This document shows positions 61,174 through 64,000 of a DNA stretch of 64,000 bases, piece after piece. Positions within the stretch are counted from its first letter, which is position 1. Each line of letters begins with the position of its first letter. Source of the DNA: Mesodorylaimus sp. YZB2_4. Its lineage: Eukaryota > Nematoda > Enoplea > Dorylaimida > Dorylaimidae. The DNA is taken from assembly GCA_030248295.1 (NCBI GenBank), contig JASANH010001212.1, forward strand, positions 62,001 through 126,000. Direction: 5' to 3'. Under the pieces are notes generated by a model that did not search any database, was not told the DNA's origin, and saw nothing but the letters and a program-made list of their open reading frames with translations. Both the position numbers and the translations under genes were made by a program.

Positions 61174-62772
61174 TCAAGCCCTTGTTGGCTGAGGCTGCGA
61201 AGAGACTTGCTGGCCGTTGTTGGCATTCAATAATCCGCTGTTGCTACTGGTCAGAGCGTGACGACTATCACCACACATACTCCCTCCGCTCGAACTGCTC
61301 TTGCGCTCTCGTTTCTGTAGTCTTCGTTGTGAGGCTGAGGCTGTTGAAGAGGAACGAGTCAGGACGGTCGCAATGCCATTGCTCGTACCATAAGCGTTCC
61401 AATTCTCGAACAGTGTTACCATGGGACCGGGCCAGGGCAACGGCCACGCCAATTCTTTGGGGATGGCCCCGTGCGGCACTCGACGTTCGAAATAAAGAAA
61501 TGTAGCGTAAATTGGACGAAGACGAAACTTCCTTCTCCCGTTTGACGACTGGGGCGACTGGCCTGCACCACCGCAGCAACAAACCGATTTGCAGGCCGAC
61601 TTGAGACTTCCTCTGCAGGCTAATCGATCTCGACGTTGACGGCACCAGACGTGATAACCGTAAAACATGCTCACCGTCACGAACAAGGCCACCACGACGT
61701 CAATCGTGTAGTGTTGACGGGATATGATCACAGCAGTAATGCCGAATATGACCGACGCCACCATGGACACGGGGACCAACGGGCGCCAAGGGGTCGGGCA
61801 GTAGTTCCACACCACCATGCCGGCCAACACGTAGATCATGGTGTGCCCGCTGTATATGGTGTCTCCGCACAATATACGATCAGAATTACCCGTAAATCCA
61901 ACCGTGAACACTAAACCGAAGGCGCGAGCGATGAACTGCAAAGGATCGCTGCTGATGTTCCAGCGCGGAAGACACCGTTCGTCGGCATCGGGAAATGGCG
62001 GTGGCAAATAGGTGCACAATAAGAACAAGGCTCGGACGAAGTACAGAACAGCGGCCAGTAGAGCTGTTCTGCGCATGACGATGGAATTGTGTTTGTGGAA
62101 AAATACGACTACTAAGCAAAATACGCCACACACAGTCACCATGACGTCGGCCACCGTCCACGCCCACTTCTGATAAGGGATCAATTCAAAGAAGACGTCC
62201 TTCAAAGGCGGTCGATCGTCGCCCAACTGGTGAATATAGCCGATGACTAGCCCGTTGCCGAAGGCCGATAATAAGAGCAGGAACAAAGCCAACACCGTTT
62301 TCCCATATTCTTTCGGATATAAGTTACCTTGAAGAAAAGTCAATTCGTTATCAGGCCTCGAACGACGTTGGTAGGGCGAATCTGGTACAGTTTGACTTGC
62401 ATCGCCTTCGTCATCCTGGGCCGATACGGCCACGATGTTGGTCGATCCGGAACCTGTTGCAGTGTTCGCACCAGCGATGACTGAATCGCGGGCCGTCTCC
62501 TCGTCATCGCCGCTGCTGGTCGTGCTGGTCTCGTCTTCTTCGTCATCGTTCTCCTCAGGTAGAAGCACGTGCACGGCAGTCGCACCATCTTTCTTGTTCG
62601 CCATTCGCCGTTCCAGACCTTCTAGTAAAGCGCCGGCGCCACTGGAGCTGATCGGAGATGATTTCTTGGCATTTCCGCCCGTAATTACAGATACCATTCC
62701 GCCGCCACTCCCACCACCACTCCTCGTGGTCGCCGGCGAATTCGTATCACTGTTGTTGCCCAAAGTGGACAT
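61174..62772 (-). CDS. Sphingomyelin synthase-family enzyme
   Basis: Members transfer a phosphocholine (or phosphoethanolamine) head group to ceramide in Golgi or plasma membrane. One long exon gives 532 residues from ATG 62772 (MSTLGNNSDTN); an acceptor TTTCTAG lies at 62805, so this ATG is near the start of a spliced exon. After a disordered acidic N-terminus of about 150 residues come six membrane segments with the family motifs: PPLKDVFFE after the first helix, RRTALLAAVLYFVR...TYLPPP, CGDTIYSGHT, and SRQHYTIDVVVALF with the catalytic His-His-Asp set shared with lipid phosphatases. The C-terminal tail (about 120 residues) is Ser-rich and cytosolic. Whether the product is sphingomyelin or ceramide phosphoethanolamine (SAMD8-like) cannot be decided. 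The enzyme lacks a visible SAM domain. Confidence 0.9.
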   Translation of the reverse strand: MSTLGNNSDTNSPATTRSGGGSGGGMVSVITGGNAKKSSPISSSGAGALLEGLERRMANKKDGATAVHVLLPEENDDEEDETSTTSSGDDEETARDSVIAGANTATGSGSTNIVAVSAQDDEGDASQTVPDSPYQRRSRPDNELTFLQGNLYPKEYGKTVLALFLLLLSAFGNGLVIGYIHQLGDDRPPLKDVFFELIPYQKWAWTVADVMVTVCGVFCLVVVFFHKHNSIVMRRTALLAAVLYFVRALFLLCTYLPPPFPDADERCLPRWNISSDPLQFIARAFGLVFTVGFTGNSDRILCGDTIYSGHTMIYVLAGMVVWNYCPTPWRPLVPVSMVASVIFGITAVIISRQHYTIDVVVALFVTVSMFYGYHVWCRQRRDRLACRGSLKSACKSVCCCGGAGQSPQSSNGRRKFRLRPIYATFLYFERRVPHGAIPKELAWPLPWPGPMVTLFENWNAYGTSNGIATVLTRSSSTASASQRRLQKRERKSSSSGGSMCGDSRHALTSSNSGLLNANNGQQVSSQPQPTRA

Positions 62773-62804
62773 CCTCTTCTTCGAAAAGGACGCCCGTACA
62801 GAAT

Positions 62805-64000
62805 CTAGAAATAAAGAGAAGCAGCTGAAACACAATTAAACCATGCAATTAATAATTAGTTTATTTGAATCCCACGCTCCACTGCGGCAGAATCTGCCAG
62901 CTAACTAAACTATAAGCCAATGGACGCGCAGTCAAACAAAAAAATGAGAAGCATCCGTCGGTGTGCAGACGCCCTTTTATTTGCGCCCATCTCTAAGTCA
63001 TCTAGCTATCTGTCGCCCATCTCGAGGGGACGGCTAAATGTAAACTGAACAAGCGGCGCCACTCGAAGCTCAATCCCCGCGAGCGGCTGGGACAACACAG
63101 ATCATGCAAACGACAGCCCCCTCCCGTCGCTGGCCCCTTCGTCGCGGGCGGTCGATCACTCGGCGGCTGACGATTAGTGAGAAGAACAAATTCGACTATG
63201 CCACCAAGATAACACAGCAGCGACTGAAAACCGGCTATCGCAACGGCCAAAGTTCCGCTCCCGCAACGAAAAGATCGCCTCGCCTCGTCACGGACTGTAT
63301 TAAACACGATCAACCAGTAATTGAACGCGTACTCTAAATAAAAATTTCCATATTCAACGTTCATCGTCCCTTCCATTTCGCTGTGATTGAGTTGAGCAAC
63401 AGAGTACCGAGAGTCGACACAGGTTCAAAAGGCAAAAAGCACGAAGCAGTCAGTTATAATTTTAAACTCCAACCCGCCCGAAAAAGGAGAGAAAATATCC
63501 ACCACCTTTACGGAATTTGGATCAAAGAAGGAAATCTCCCGAAAAACACAGCGGGCATACAGAAGAAACAAGTGGACACTTGAAGGTAAAGGCAGAAGAA
63601 ATAATCAGCCAAGTTCGTTCTTATCAAACACTAACTTCGCGAATAAAAGATTGAGCTACAACGCTTCAGCATCGCCAGCCCACGTAGGTATACATACCAT
63701 CCTAACATGTTTGCTTCGACACGCGCGTTTTCACCAGATCCGTTTTGTTTACTTATTGGTGGAGAGCGATGACGCAAGTCTGAATTCTATCCATGCTCCG
63801 CTTCGCAGATTCACCTTTAGGCAATGATCACTTACGGAGCAATTAGCTGAACAAGCCAGGAAGTACCTACTCTAAAATGATTCACACACCGCCCACGTGA
63901 AAGTAAAATATTAAATTAAAAATGGCAAAAATGCGAAGACTAAAAACGATAGACCTTTCACCAAGTAGGATATAAAATAAAAGCCACACAGCCTACACGT
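62805..64000. other. Upstream flank of the synthase gene
   Basis: This region should hold the upstream exon or trans-splice site and the promoter of the minus-strand synthase gene. A 124-codon minus-strand frame at 63002-63376 has no family match and no clear splice link, so I do not call it. Nothing else is recognised to the window end. Confidence 0.4.

Noticed and set aside
63002..63376. 124-codon minus-strand frame upstream of the synthase gene
   Set aside because: It could be 5' exon material, but no in-phase splice to the synthase exon was found and the sequence has no family resemblance.
1..64000. CRISPR arrays, bacterial operons or prophage
   Set aside because: The gene structure is plainly eukaryotic with spliceosomal introns throughout, and no regularly spaced direct repeats were seen.

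Overview
The window is nuclear DNA of an animal, most probably a nematode. Genes are broken by many short introns (51 to about 130 nt, some longer) with T-rich acceptors ending TTTTCAG. The recognisable genes are conserved metazoan ones. Remnants of SH2/tyrosine kinases of the short Fes/Fer (SPE-8-like) type, with a basic N-terminal tail, point to nematodes. The species cannot be told from this sequence.

Layout. 1-2.2 kb: no convincing gene. 2.2-3.1 kb (minus): a small single-pass membrane protein and, 65 nt after its stop, a possible second small reading frame. 3.5-5.6 kb (plus): SNAPC4, the Myb-repeat subunit of the snRNA-activating complex. 6.9-8.8 kb (plus): pieces of an unidentified gene. 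8.8-17.8 kb: long G/T-rich non-coding DNA, perhaps the 5' intron of the next gene. 17.9-23.8 kb (plus): a polypyrimidine tract-binding protein (PTBP/hnRNP I) with at least 16 exons. 24-33 kb: repeat-rich, with a hAT-type element with 8-bp target duplications, a tRNA-like SINE head, an element with about 86-bp inverted arms, an SH2-domain fragment, a disrupted low-complexity reading frame and a cysteine-rich exon. 33.2-38.9 kb (minus): a six-exon gene for a 1752-residue disordered protein with two internal repeat systems. 40.4-40.7 kb (minus): a decayed non-LTR reverse transcriptase. 41.3-42.8 kb (plus): an unknown multi-exon gene that runs into a 1.2-kb stretch of almost pure A and C, probably an assembly artefact. 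44.9-46.8 kb: a decayed tyrosine-kinase 3' end (minus) and a partial duplicate of it. 47-57.7 kb: mostly A/C-rich DNA with no gene I can support. 57.7-60.8 kb (plus): CHMP6/Vps20 of ESCRT-III. 61.2-62.8 kb (minus): a sphingomyelin synthase-family enzyme, convergent with CHMP6.

The genes do not form one pathway. SNAPC4 acts in small-RNA gene transcription, PTBP in splicing, CHMP6 in endosomal membrane scission and the synthase in Golgi/plasma-membrane sphingolipids. Several reading frames look conserved but are broken at homopolymers in a way that fits missing bases, so some apparent pseudogenes may be sequencing errors.
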